Source of the DNA: Pseudocercospora fijiensis CIRAD86
Taxonomy: Eukaryota; Ascomycota; Dothideomycetes; Mycosphaerellales; Mycosphaerellaceae
NCBI RefSeq assembly: GCF_000340215.1
Contig: NW_006921534.1
Location: 5,448,169-5,512,168 of the forward strand
Length of the DNA stretch: 64,000 bases
Direction: 5' to 3'
A model generated the notes under the pieces. That model was given only the letters and a program-made list of their open reading frames with translations. It was not told where the DNA came from and made no database searches. The translations under genes were made by a program, and so were the position numbers. Below, one piece after another: positions 1 to 10,149 of the stretch. Numbering within the stretch: position 1 is the stretch's first letter; every line of letters begins with the position of its first letter.

Positions 1-2
1 TT

Positions 3-986
3 GCTGCTTGCGGCGCACATGCCGTCACTCAACCAAACCGACTATTGCAGCTTGTGCAGACCCTGATGCCCTATCTGACGACTCTCGCGATCTTCGCAGG
101 TTTCATTATTTGGAATGGAGGCGTTGTGCTCGGCGACAAATCGAATCACGTTGCCACCATCAACCTCCCTCAGATGCTCTATCTGTGGCCCTTTCTGGCG
201 TTCTTCTCGTGGCCCCTGCTGCTACCACAATTCATCCTCTTCCCGATCACAATTCTGTCGCGGATTCCTGGCCTTGCTAGCATCGAGCCTATGATATCTT
301 TTCGACGACGATTCTTCCTGCCTCGTCTCTGGGTCGTTACAGCCTTTATCGGCTTGGCATGCCTGATCGTCCACTTCAACACAGTCGTACATCCATTCAT
401 GCTGGCAGACAATCGACACTACCACTTTTACATTTTCAAGCGGCTGCTTCGACCTCAATGGATGCGTTTTGCCGTGACACCGATCTACGTTTTCACTGCG
501 TGGGCGTGTATCGAAACGAGAGGCGAGGCTGGAAAGATATTCCGGAAGATGGTGCAGCCTGATGCTGCAAGCAAGTCTGCACCCAAAGAGCCGGTCACGC
601 GGCCCTCTTCCGATCCGTTGAAGTCGAACGCCACTGAAGATGCGGACCGCCGTGCCACGCGTGTGCCCGACGGTAACAGCACCGCAATGGTGTCTTTCGT
701 TCTCGTCTTCATCATAACGACAGCTCTCAGTCTATGCACAGCGCCGCTGGTCGAGCCACGGTACTGCATCATTCCATATGTTGTTTGGCGCATGCACTTC
801 CCACTTTCTGCTGGCTCTCAGGACAAGACGAAGGACTTCTGGGGCATCATGGCGGCATATGACTACCGAGTCGTGCTTGAAACGGTGTGGTTCTTGGCAA
901 TCAATGCAATCACTGGATACATCTTTGTCAATTGGACCTTTGAATGGCCATCAGAGCCTGGTCAGCTGCAGAGATTCATGTGGTAG
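3..986 (+). CDS. ALG10: ALG10 alpha-1,2-glucosyltransferase, 3' part (5' end outside window)
   Basis: Adds the last (alpha-1,2) glucose to the dolichol-linked oligosaccharide in the ER membrane, completing the N-glycan donor. The frame is open to the left edge, so this is the C-terminal ~327 residues of a protein usually 450-700 residues long. Family motifs seen: GDKSNHVATINLPQMLY near the start, HPFMLADNRHYHFYIFKR in the middle, and VEPRYCIIPYVVWRMH near the end. Several hydrophobic segments fit a polytopic ER glycosyltransferase. A charged, Ser/Pro-rich linker (roughly window codons 185-220) separates two membrane blocks, as in other fungal ALG10 proteins. The stop is TAG at 984-986. No intron is seen in this part. 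Identification rests on these motifs and is firm; the true start lies upstream of the window. Confidence 0.93.
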   Translation, partial: AACGAHAVTQPNRLLQLVQTLMPYLTTLAIFAGFIIWNGGVVLGDKSNHVATINLPQMLYLWPFLAFFSWPLLLPQFILFPITILSRIPGLASIEPMISFRRRFFLPRLWVVTAFIGLACLIVHFNTVVHPFMLADNRHYHFYIFKRLLRPQWMRFAVTPIYVFTAWACIETRGEAGKIFRKMVQPDAASKSAPKEPVTRPSSDPLKSNATEDADRRATRVPDGNSTAMVSFVLVFIITTALSLCTAPLVEPRYCIIPYVVWRMHFPLSAGSQDKTKDFWGIMAAYDYRVVLETVWFLAINAITGYIFVNWTFEWPSEPGQLQRFMW

Positions 987-1192
987 ATAAGTATAGCTCA
1001 CAGGCCATGTTTAGCTCTGTAGCCACGAGACGCAATTTCGCCTCGCTTTGAATCGACCAAGACCAATCCATGCCCGTTCATGTCGTGACGCTCAATCCTT
1101 CTTCACTTCCTCTCCTTTCCCTTCTCCTCCCGCCTACCACCTCATCAGCATAATTCCCTTCTCCCAGATTCATCAACCATTCAAGTTTCAAC

Positions 1193-1646
1193 TCACCTCT
1201 CCTCAACCCCCTGCAACTCCATAACAAACCTAACCCACATCCTATCCGCCCTCCCCAAAACCGCATCCCCAACCCTCTTCTTCAACTCCTCCCCCTCAAA
1301 CCCACACTCCCGAATCCTCCTCTCCTCAAATCTTCTCCAACCCTCAGGATCCTAGAAAGAAAGAAGAAAAAAAAAACTCAGCACTCACACACATCACATC
1401 ACATCCCTCTCTCGGACTCACCTGTTCCAAAAACTTCTTATGCTTAGCCATCATCAAGTGAGCGCGCAGTTTGGGATCTGTGAGGGAAGCTGTGGGGTAG
1501 ATTTGTTTTGCGCTGCTGGTGCGAGAGGATTTGGGCAGGGTGTCGAGGTAGGTGGTGTAGGCTTCTGGGTTGTGGTCGAAGTGGAGGAGCCAGGATAGTG
1601 TGCCTGGTGGGGATTGGGTTATGGCGAGGGTGTAGGTGGGGTCCAT
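1193..1646 (-). CDS. Small two-exon gene, 127 aa, unknown function
   Basis: Model: exon 1 1646-1422 (ATG in an A-rich context), intron 1421-1352 (GTGAGT...CTAG, with an unusual T-rich 3' end), exon 2 1351-1193 ending TGA. Both exons keep one frame (225 + 159 nt). The protein starts MDPTYTLAITQSPPG, has a central helix-like KLRAHLMMAKHKKFLEQ joined in phase 0 to DPEGWRRFEERRIREC, and ends in a charged helix. No signal peptide or membrane segment. I do not recognise the family; the charged helical C-terminal half resembles small mitochondrial or nuclear adaptor proteins, but that is only an impression. Clean splice sites and codon-like composition argue it is real. Confidence 0.6.
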
Positions 1647-1889
1647 TTTTTTTTCTTGGTGGAGGAGGATGAGAGGTGTGTGGTTGTGGTTGAGGGTGTG
1701 TGTGGTTGAGGGTGTGTGTGGTTGAGGGATGGGGAGGTTGATGAGGTGGAAAGAATGGAAAGTGGAGGGAAGACGCACTTGCCTCCTATTCGATGACATG
1801 TGAAGCAAAGTTCGGGAAGGAGCGAGATGCGGGAGAGAAAGAACGTGCAAGTGTGATGGACTCACTTTACTCTACTCACGTTCTGGCAT
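1647..1889. other. Short intergenic region with GT/TGAGG-rich low-complexity tract
   Basis: Between the small gene and the ECM4-like gene. Positions 1660-1735 carry a purine/GT-rich microsatellite-like tract with repeated gagggtgtgtgtggtt units. It lies just upstream of the small gene's ATG and so probably falls in its promoter or 5' UTR. Confidence 0.5.
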
Positions 1890-3018
1890 TCACTTTAACT
1901 TCTCTTCCTCCATCAACGGATCAATATCAACCGCCGGTCCCCTCGGCGCAACAACCTCCCCACCACCGCCTTTACTCAACTGCCGTCCCCTCGCCCTCGC
2001 ATACCCCTCCTTATACGCCTGAAAATCCGTCGTCTTCTTGAAAGCTCCGCCATTTGTCAGCTTACCCTCATCCCAATAAATCCTCTTCAACCAAAGATTC
2101 AGCTTCGGATAGTCATGTCTGAGAGATTTGAGATTTGTCTGGAAGATGGTGTGATACGCTGTGTCGAAGCGGATGAGAGTTGTGAAGAGTCGAATATCAG
2201 CTTCTGTGATGAAGTCGCCAAAGAGAAAAGGAGTGCCTTTGCTTGTGAGATGCGCTTCGAGTCGGTCGAGGGATTCGAAGAGGGGATAGATGTTGGCGTC
2301 GTAAGCGGCTTGCGTGGTGGCGAATCCGCATTTGTAGACGCCGTTGTTGATTGTGTTGTATACTGCATAGTCGTTAGCATCAGATCATGTAGACAAGACA
2401 CATGAAACATTACCCCATTCATTCATCTCTTCGATGTCCTTCCTCAAATGTTCTGGAAAGAGACCTTGATCACCTTTGCTCGACTCTCTCAGCTCCTCTG
2501 CGATGAGATCGTCGAATTCCGTGTAGAACATCCTGATGATCTCACTAGATTCATTATTCACAATCGTCTCAGTCTTCTTATCAAATAGACCTAAGCGCGA
2601 GCGTTCGACCATCAGCTTTCTCCACACATTGCTCACATGTGATACAACCTCACTCACAAGGAACCGTATATCTCCCCTCATACTCAGGTTCAACCTTCAA
2701 ATACAACTGCTTCAACCCGGTGAAACCATACAACGGATCCTTCTCCTCACTCCCATGCTTGCCGGTGAATGTCCATCCATTTTCAGTCAGATCGAAGTCC
2801 GTCGGAATCATCTGAATCACATCCTCCAAACCTTTCAAGGCCCGGACAGCAGATGCACGATGCGCCCATGGACATCCATAGTTCATATACAAAGCATACC
2901 GGCCTTTCTCTGGAGGATACTGCGCTCCAGGTTCTTTGGAGATGAAGTTGCGGAACGAGCTAGCTTTGCGTCGGAAATGCCCATCTGCATCGGCATGGGA
3001 GTGTGTTGGACGAGACAT
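1890..3018 (-). CDS. ECM4: Glutathionyl-hydroquinone reductase / omega-class GST (ECM4 family)
   Basis: Three exons: 3018-2658, 2590-2414, 2362-1890; introns 2657-2591 (GTGAGT...TTAG) and 2413-2363 (GTAATG...GCAG). Total 1011 nt, 336 aa, the usual size for ECM4/GTO proteins. These enzymes reduce glutathionyl-hydroquinones and dehydroascorbate with glutathione via a catalytic Cys. Seen: YGCPWAHR (catalytic Cys, ~residue 54), TIVNNESSEIIRMFYTEFD (glutathione-binding region), INNGVYKCGFA, and a C-terminal helical domain with FLFGDFITEADIRLFTTLIR. The residue before LFDKK is Cys where Val is usual, created by the exon 1/2 junction. The C-terminal tail (GGGGEVVAPRGPAVDIDPL) is family-like. The ATG at 3018 begins MSRPTHSHADADGHF, a typical ECM4 start. 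Confidence 0.93.
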
Positions 3019-3298
3019 TGTTTTGATCTCAACGCATTGACTGATGCAGTGCCGTGGAGTCGGGATGCATCATATATAGGCCGAAGCATGAAGGTGAGAT
3101 CTAGAGCTCGGATTAGGAGAGCTCTCGGCGGCTTTGTCATGTGCTGTTGTCATCCTGCGGAATGAGCGCCGATTTGCTTGGCGTCAGTTGGTCACCAGCT
3201 ATTTTTTGCCTTTGCGTTCTTTCTTGTCACCTTTTGGTCGCATTGACTTGTGAGCCATATCTCTTGTTTAGTCTGATTAGGATTCTACACCGTCTGTT

Positions 3299-4722
3299 CA
3301 GGTTTCGGTAGTATTATTATACCCCGTAGAAGAGCCTCCGAGCCCTGCGAATACTGTTTTATGAACTTTTATCCAATAGGAGAAGCAGATTATGCCTGTA
3401 TTAAGGTATAATCTACCACTCGGGCGGCGGACGCTACAATCTTGACACAGGATGTAGTCTGCTGCGTGGTCTTGTGAAGCATTTGACCCGCGTGGGTCGA
3501 TATTGGGCCGGCAGTGGAACGTGGCAAGCGCGTTATTGGCAACCAACAAGAACAAGTCTCTGCAGCTTGATGAGTGGTCTCGAAGTGCTGGGATGGCAAT
3601 TGTACGCCTCTGGTCGAATACTGATCTTCATCTGTCTGATACGCATCTCTGGGGTATGGTTCAAGCGCGCCCACGAACTATTGCCTTTGTCACTTCTGCC
3701 ACCATCGGGATGAAGTGACGCGTGGTCACGTAGTGAGTGATTATGAGACAGTGGTTCTCCTTATAGTGTGAAAAGTAGGGTTTGATTGTCTTCCGAAACA
3801 AGACCGGCAATTGGGCTGGCCGTCGCGTTGGCAGCGTGCTGATAGAATATCCAGCTGGATGCCGTCGCATAATTAGCACTGCGAACTACAGAGGTTGACA
3901 CCGTCCACGAATGTCTGGCAATCAGGCCGTGCAGTCGGTAGCACCATTCCAAGTGACCGCATGTAACCGTTTTTGATGCAGATCTAGTCGTGTCACTATT
4001 GGTAGCACAAAGGGAAGCGAGACTGCCAAAAGAGGATGTTGATACAGTAAAACGAGGCGTCTGTTCCAGAAAATCAGTCGAAGCGAGGCATTTATTCAAT
4101 ACATAGTACAAGCCTCATCTCCAGATCTTTGTGTTACGTGAGACGCCCAACATGCCTTGTGCTACAGATCACATCTAGGCTTTGCACCGCGGTCCTGTGT
4201 TGATATAGACTCCGCTGCTCCCTCCATTTGTGGCCGGCATGAAGAATGTGGTACGGACAAAACGGCCCTTTGAGCACCGTACCACTTTGCATACCGAGAC
4301 TTTCGGCGCGCGACACGATTTCTGTAAACGCACTGTATGCGCAGGGAAGCTCAGATATGCTTTTCGCGCGGCCTGCGCGCCGAAAGTGTAAATCTCGTGC
4401 ACGAGTTTCAGGACACGCGTGGTTGAGCGATCAACCTGGTGGATGTCTTGAGATCCCTGTGGAAGCGGTGACCAGCACCTTTTCATGCCTGTTTCGCCGA
4501 GGCACCGTCCAATGAGGATAGCAAGTTGCTTGCTACTCCGGATATTGATGCCTTTCATGTGACCTGCTCTATACACCCTCTTTCAAGAATCGAGTAATAG
4601 CGTCCGCCGCCGGAGTGGTAGATTGAAACTCAATACAGGTATAATCTGCTTCTGCTATTGGATGAAACAGCATTCGCAGGGCTCGGAGGCTCTTCCACAG
4701 GGTATAATAATATCGCCGGAAC
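3299..4722. mobile_element. 1.4-kb element with ~130-bp terminal inverted repeats (non-autonomous)
   Basis: Arms 3299-3436 and 4597-4722 are inverted copies: the reverse complement of the right arm matches the left through tattattatacc, agagcctccgagccctgcga, agaagcagattat, and atctaccact..ggcggcggacgct, with scattered transitions and one ~12-nt insertion in the left arm. The 1.1-kb interior has no convincing ORF. It holds a perfect 13-bp inverted repeat (4299-4311 with 4375-4387, actttcggcgcgc). Likely a MITE-like or deleted DNA transposon, or two inverted solo repeats. Target duplication could not be set. Base composition is normal, so it is not RIP-saturated. Confidence 0.6.
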
Positions 4723-4857
4723 TTTGAAAGAGGGCGTAGGTGGACGTACGGCTGCCCTTCTGTACAGCCCATGTTCTTCGTACCAAGTGTGCATGAAGTT
4801 GAAGCGTGGCGCTTGAACATGAGTCAGGTAAGATCCAAGTTCGTTATACCTGGCTCT

Positions 4858-5781
4858 TCAAAGATCTTCTGGGAGTGGTTTCGGAGTCGGGCCTTCCCTG
4901 ACGAATGGAACAATGCCCATATCGGGCGAGACATTTGGCCATGGTTTCTTGATGGCGTCTTGGATTCTCACGATGGAATTGCGCGGTCCGGGAACAGCTC
5001 CGTTCACCACAACGATTCCGTTCTCTGCATCGACTTTCATGACCCTCAGATTTTTCACTGTGTGATTTTTGTGTCCCATTCGACCTGCCATCTTCTTGCC
5101 CGGAAGCACACGTGACCCGCTGCCTTGGGAAGCACCAGCTGAACCCATGGCTCGATGAGTCAAAGAGGTACCATGAGATGCTGGCTGACCAGAAAATCCC
5201 CATCGCTTCATGCCTCCTGCAAACCCCATTCCGCGAGTGACACCTCTCGCGTCAACATGTTGTCCTGGCTGAAAGAGGTCTGCTGTGATGATGCTGCCAA
5301 CCTTTGGCAGGCCTTCTTCATTCTTGACTCGAAATTCAGCAACCTCGCTTTTGAGAGGCACACCTTGCGCAGCGAAATGCCCTCTTTCCGGCCGCGTGAC
5401 ATTGCGAGCCTCTCTCGTGCCGAAACCAACCTGCACTGCCCAGTACCCATGTACATCGCGTCGTTTGTGGCTGACCACTTGACATCTATCCAGCTGAAGC
5501 ACTGTACATGCTTCTCGTTTTGCTGTTGTCGGATCGTAAATACCCGTCATGCCCTTCTTGATAGCAATAGCGCCTGTCCGTAGTGGCATGTTGTGTTCTT
5601 TCCGCAGAAATGCAGCCTTTTGGGTGGCTCGTAATACTGGTAGATCCTTGCCATGATTGAACTTGTGCAGCTTCTTCGGAGGTGCTATTGACCGTATTGT
5701 GCGCACAAATTGGCGAGGCACTGATGGGCAGAGGAACCTTGGCGGTACCGCAAATATGCGGATGGAGGGATTGGGCGGCAT
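4858..5781 (-). CDS. Mitochondrial large-subunit ribosomal protein uL3m
   Basis: Single exon, 307 aa, universal uL3 fold protein of the mitochondrial 54S subunit, near the peptidyl-transferase centre. Seen: an N-terminal Arg-rich presumed mitochondrial presequence (RIFAVPPRFLCPSVPRQFVR); the uL3 signature around residues 195-215 (GVTRGMGFAGGMKRWGFSG, then GTSLTHRAMGSAGASQGSGS); GKKMAGRMGHKNHTVKNLR; and the end motif VVVNGAVPGPRNSIVRI. Length fits fungal MRPL3 (yeast MRPL9) homologues. The ATG at 5781 gives a good targeting sequence, so I keep it; an in-frame extension is not obvious. It shares the upstream region with an uncertain small ORF on the same strand. Confidence 0.94.
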   Translation of the reverse strand: MPPNPSIRIFAVPPRFLCPSVPRQFVRTIRSIAPPKKLHKFNHGKDLPVLRATQKAAFLRKEHNMPLRTGAIAIKKGMTGIYDPTTAKREACTVLQLDRCQVVSHKRRDVHGYWAVQVGFGTREARNVTRPERGHFAAQGVPLKSEVAEFRVKNEEGLPKVGSIITADLFQPGQHVDARGVTRGMGFAGGMKRWGFSGQPASHGTSLTHRAMGSAGASQGSGSRVLPGKKMAGRMGHKNHTVKNLRVMKVDAENGIVVVNGAVPGPRNSIVRIQDAIKKPWPNVSPDMGIVPFVREGPTPKPLPEDL

Positions 5782-5937
5782 TGTTGAGAGGGTGGGAGTT
5801 GGTGTTGGTCGTGATGGATGAACATCTTACGAGAGTGACAGCAGCCATTGGCCGCGGGAGAGGGTCTTGGCATTTTCAGTTGACACCTGAGGAAAACACA
5901 CTTTCACAACATCTCCTCGTCATGCTTCGCCTACAGG

Positions 5938-6303
5938 CTACATACAGGGCGACTCCCTTGTCAAATTCGGGCCACACGATTCACGTAGCTCTCGTCTAGG
6001 CCTGTTGAAGCCTTGCGAACTCTGCGAAGGACGAATCAAGTATTTAAGTAAGCGAACTTCGAACTGAGGGTCGGCACAACCTTCAGTTGTTGTCGGAGTT
6101 GGCCACACCCTGTATGCTACCATCGCCCCCGTCATTTTGTTATATCGAAATGGCACCAACGACCTGAGCGGACGTCGCTCTACGTACTTCTCGAATTCGG
6201 CTATGTCGCCTAATTTGACGGAAAACTCCGAGCTTCTCCTCGAGGAGCTCTCTCGAACTGCACTAATCTCGCCTGTCCCTTGACGGCTGTGGCCCGACGA
6301 CAT
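5938..6303 (-). CDS. Uncertain small ORF, 121 aa
   Basis: An ATG-initiated ORF starting MSSGHSRQGTGEISAVRESSS, Ser/Arg-rich at the N-terminus and basic at the C-terminus. No recognised domain, signal peptide or intron. It lies ~150 bp upstream of the uL3m start on the same strand, so it could equally be 5' UTR or promoter sequence of that gene. Kept only because it is ATG-started and longer than its overlapping frames. Confidence 0.2.
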   Translation of the reverse strand: MSSGHSRQGTGEISAVRESSSRRSSEFSVKLGDIAEFEKYVERRPLRSLVPFRYNKMTGAMVAYRVWPTPTTTEGCADPQFEVRLLKYLIRPSQSSQGFNRPRRELRESCGPNLTRESPCM

Positions 6304-7990
6304 GGTCGTTCGCTCTAGCGAGGCTGTGTAACAAATGCAGACTTCGAATCACAGCAGGAAAATGACCCACATCTAAAGTGTGGCTGCCGACGCGGCGGAT
6401 CTTCATAAGGTCACAGCCGCGGGAAGCGCCTAATGACTATTGAGCTGCTTGATGATTCCTGGTTCCGGCTATATATTACTGGACTACTACAGCTTTCGCA
6501 AGCTGTCACACTCCGGTCTGGCTCGGGCTCTTTCTGAAAATCCAGTATCGGCGATCACATTCACCCGCACGCGGCACGATGTTAGCTCTCAGGCCTCGGC
6601 CTCCCGCACTCAAGGACCATAGCACTTCTTGAGAATGCTCTACAGTGCACCATCTCGCGCATGTGCTATCTATGTAGTAAGGGAGGATTCCTGGACTCTT
6701 GGCCTGTGCTGGCTTGGCGCACACTACAAAGTTCATTCACAAACATCAGCATTATGCTCTCGAGCCAGCTCGGCGTTATGAATGTAAGCCGAGCACCATC
6801 TCCTGAGCGGTCAACATCTCCTTCATCTTCCAACATGTTGGTTCTGCATGCGGCTTGAAGGCCTCTAATGGCCATCATCATCTCGATCGCATGATGCGGC
6901 TGGTTTTCTCATCCCAGCAACGCGGTAGCGAGTCACCGACCCTTTTATGTCATCCTGCGCGAGACCCCGGAACAGGAACGAAAAGGTAAATTGGCTGCCT
7001 CTACGTCTCCGTCTTGCATTATTATCGAGTTCAAATCACGCAGCGTTTCTGATATATCCACAGCATCGTACATCGTGTTTCGTCGGGCGCGATAGACGCG
7101 ATGGTAATACCACTGGAGGCGGCGTCCGAGACATTTAATACGTCGGCGGCACCGTGCCGTCCCAGCAGTGTACCACACTGTCGGGGTCAACAAAATCACT
7201 GACTCAAGAGCACGACGGGGTGGCAGGTCCGAAAAGCGTCTCGTGCAGCACAGGGCCATAGGCAGGTTGATGGAGGAGGCTTGATGCTTGTTTTGCGCGA
7301 GACCGGCCCGGGTCGTACTTCCGTGGTGCAGGATTTGGGTTCGTCGCTGACAAGGGTAGAACGTTGAATGAAGTTTAGTCATCGAGGGAGTGTGTGGAGG
7401 CGCTTGGAGCTCGCCAGACTCAGGCGGATGTGTGCCTCAGCGCTCAGCGCAGTGTTGCCGCCGAGGCCGACGCACAGATTGGGCGAGCAGCGTGGTGGCT
7501 AGGCTGTTCAGACTGTGCCTCTCTGGGCGTGTCTGCTCTGCTGTGCGTGCTCTGCGTACGAGGCGACCCGTGCCGCGTGGATCACAGCTGATGAGTGGAA
7601 ATGCTGATGTGAGGCACATGCCATCCTGGTCGAGTGCACATTATGCTTCAGAGCGAAGTGATCATGCACACGCTAGCAGTAGCGCACGCTGGGGCTGCGC
7701 CGGGACGCGAGCAGTCTGCTGTCTGGACTCTGCTGTCCAGCGGCGGGTACGGGGAGCAGAGGTGGGTGGTGGTGACGGTGATGGGCCTGCACACACGGCG
7801 ACGGCGCAGGACAGCGAGGATGGCGGGTGATTGGGCTTCTATTGGCTGAATTCTACAAGAGAACCGTACACTCTTATTACGTGCCTTTCTTCTACGTCAC
7901 TTCCTTTAAAGCGCGACAATAACAATGCGCTACTACTACGCCTACCCTCTATACAATGCGACAATGCTACGATGCGCTAATAGCAAAACG
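6304..7990. other. Intergenic region without a supported gene
   Basis: Several overlapping short frames occur on both strands, none with a recognisable domain or consistent splice model. The part 7390-7830 is locally GC- and CpG-rich. The sequence moves into TA-rich RIP-like composition after about 7,860. Confidence 0.4.
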
Positions 7991-7999
7991 CGTACCGTA

Positions 8000-8107
8000 A
8001 CCTCCGCTAACCGTACCTCCGCTAACCGTACCTCCGCTAACCGCACCTCCGCTAACTATACCTCCGCTAACCGCACCTCCGCTAACTACACCTCCGCTAA
8101 CCGTACC
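8000..8107. repeat. 15-bp tandem array (cctccgctaaccgta), ~7-8 copies
   Basis: Unit cctccgctaaccgta repeated without gaps, with variants cgca, tata and taca in the last four bases. The variants differ mostly by C/T and G/A transitions, as expected from RIP. The array marks the left shoulder of the RIP-saturated block. Confidence 0.85.
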
Positions 8108-9110
8108 CTACCTCTTCCGCAAGCAACCTATAGCGGCCTCCTATAGCAAAATAAACTACAATCTATAGCGGCCTTTAATAGATAAAGGAAGGGCAAGGAT
8201 AAGTAATTAAGGACCTAGAGACATAAAGGACTTAGTCAAAAAAAAACGGAGAATACTAAAAGGCAAAAAACTGTAGACGGGCAACACCCGGAGTTACTCT
8301 TACGGATACGATATAGACCTCGAGCTTTTGACCCTTTAAGACACGTTACGAATTAACTAAGTAAATATGCCTACTAGACTTCGACCTTATACGCTTCCGA
8401 AGAAACGCCGCTATAGAAAACCTATCCCGGAGAACTGATTTCTTTAGGTTTAGATAATAGGCAGTTACCTCTACTAGTTTATTAGGCTGCTAGCTGCCTT
8501 AGAAAAGACTATTAAATAGCCTAAATCCCTTAGGTTCCCTACGTAACTTAATAACTCGGCGTAAAGGATTACTATAACTCCTTACCTAGTTACAGCTAGG
8601 CGACGCTTCGTCTTAGTCGATTATTATTAGTTAAAGGTCGTAAATTGCAGTGTTATTGTATACCCTTATTGCTACTACCTAGGACAGCTTAGATAGTAAT
8701 AGCTTAGTTAGAAGGGGAAGGCAGAGGGGTAAGGTTTAGTTAAGTATTTAATTCCCCGTCTAGCAGCTATATTATTAATATTAACTTAAGTTAGTATCGA
8801 CATTAAGATTGCTCTGCATCAAACTGCTACTTAAATTGCTACCTAAACTGCTAACTAAACTGCTACCTAAACTCGCTATCTCCGAAGCTAAGTTAAGTCG
8901 ATTAAGCGCACTTCTAGCAAAAACACGCTAGCAAAAGTGATTAATACGATAACGACGGAGAGACTAGCTACTGCTCCTAGAACAGTATCGCAGCTTTTAG
9001 CCCCCCTACTCCCTCTACGCTCCCGTAATCTATAAAGGCCTTGCGCTTAAGACACCCTTTACTAAGGCAAGACCTGTACGTGCCGGGCGAGCAAGAACGG
9101 TATTACAGTA

Positions 9111-9570
9111 GAGGGCGGTTTAGTCGAGCCTTAGCGAGTGCTTAACCCGTCCGGAACGCTAACGTTAGCAAGAAGAGGGTACTATAGTAGAGGGCGGTTT
9201 AGTCGAGCCTTAGCGAGTGCTTAACCTGTCCGGAACGCCAACGTTAGCAAGAAGAGGGTACTATAGTAGAGGGCGGTTTAGTCGAGCCTTAGCGAGTGCT
9301 TAACCCGTCCGGAACGCTAACGTTAGCAAGAAGAGGGTACTATAGTAGAGGGCGGTTTAGTCGAGCCTTAGCGAGTACTTAACCTGTCCGGAACGCTAAC
9401 ATTAGTAAGAAGAGGGTACTATAGTAGAGGGCGGTTTAGTCGAGCCTTAGCGAGTACTTAACCTGTCCGGAACGCTAACGTTAGTAAGAAGAGGGTACTA
9501 TAGTAGAGGGCGGTTTAGTCGAGCCTTAGCGAGTGCTTAACCTATCCGGAACGCTAACGTTAGCAAATAG
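9111..9570. repeat. 79-bp tandem repeat, 6 copies
   Basis: The phrase gagggcggtttagtcgagcc starts at 9111, 9190, 9269, 9348, 9427 and 9506, an exact 79-bp period. Each unit contains the 12-nt palindrome gctaacgttagc or a transition variant of it. Copies differ by C/T and G/A changes only (for example cccgtccgg, cctgtccgg, cctatccgg). No spacers, so it is a minisatellite. It lies ~600 bp upstream of the Helitron coding remnant. Confidence 0.92.
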
Positions 9571-9723
9571 ATGCAGATACTAAGGCGCTTACAAAGATAC
9601 GATTAGGTATATAGTAAGCGGATACGTATAGTAGTTTACTATAGTCCGTACATTTATATACAAGAAGCCGTAACTTACCGCGCTATAGCTTCTAGAAGCA
9701 AACGGACGACTCCTTGCCTTTCG

Positions 9724-9850
9724 CAACTCCGCTTTCCTCGTACTCCGCTTTCCTCGTACTCCGCTTTCCTCGTATTCCGCCTTCCTCGCACTCCGCCTTC
9801 CTCGCCTTTCGCAACTCCGCCTTTAGCCTTTAGCCTTTCGCCTTACGCCT
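9724..9850. repeat. 16-bp pyrimidine-rich tandem repeat (actccgctttcctcgt)
   Basis: About five units of actccgctttcctcgt with C/T variants, followed by degenerate cctttagcctttcgc units. Strong strand asymmetry (pyrimidines on +). Low-complexity DNA between the 79-bp array and the Helitron remnant. Confidence 0.7.
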
Positions 9851-10149
9851 TCTACGTTCTATACGCTCTACGCTCTACGCTCTATATACTAAGCTAGATT
9901 AGAAGACGATAGCTATGCGACTCGGTAGCTTTAGTAAGACGCCGCCGCCGCCGCCTAGTAGATAGCAGCCTCTACTATTATCTAGTATAATCCCGCCTAG
10001 ATACTAGCCTCCGCTATCCTCTGCCTCTACGTACTAATCTCTTCCTGTCCCGCCGTTTCTAACAAACCGAGTATAGCTAGCTACTATAAAATGTAATCGC
10101 TACTTAGAGGTTAAGGATACTATCTAATTTCTCAACTTTAGGAACAAAG

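Noticed and set aside
4175..4576. 133-codon minus-strand frame inside the inverted-repeat element
   Set aside because: No domain, Arg/Lys/Ser-rich, and it overlaps a competing + frame; not supported as a transposase.
7390..7849. Overlapping long frames of 65-146 codons in a GC-rich stretch
   Set aside because: All frames are Arg/Ser/Cys-rich without domains, and they overlap in two or three registers, as expected by chance in GC-rich DNA with few stops.
9111..9570. Regular direct repeats that could suggest a CRISPR array
   Set aside because: The 79-bp units are contiguous with no unique spacers, and the host is a fungus; it is a minisatellite.
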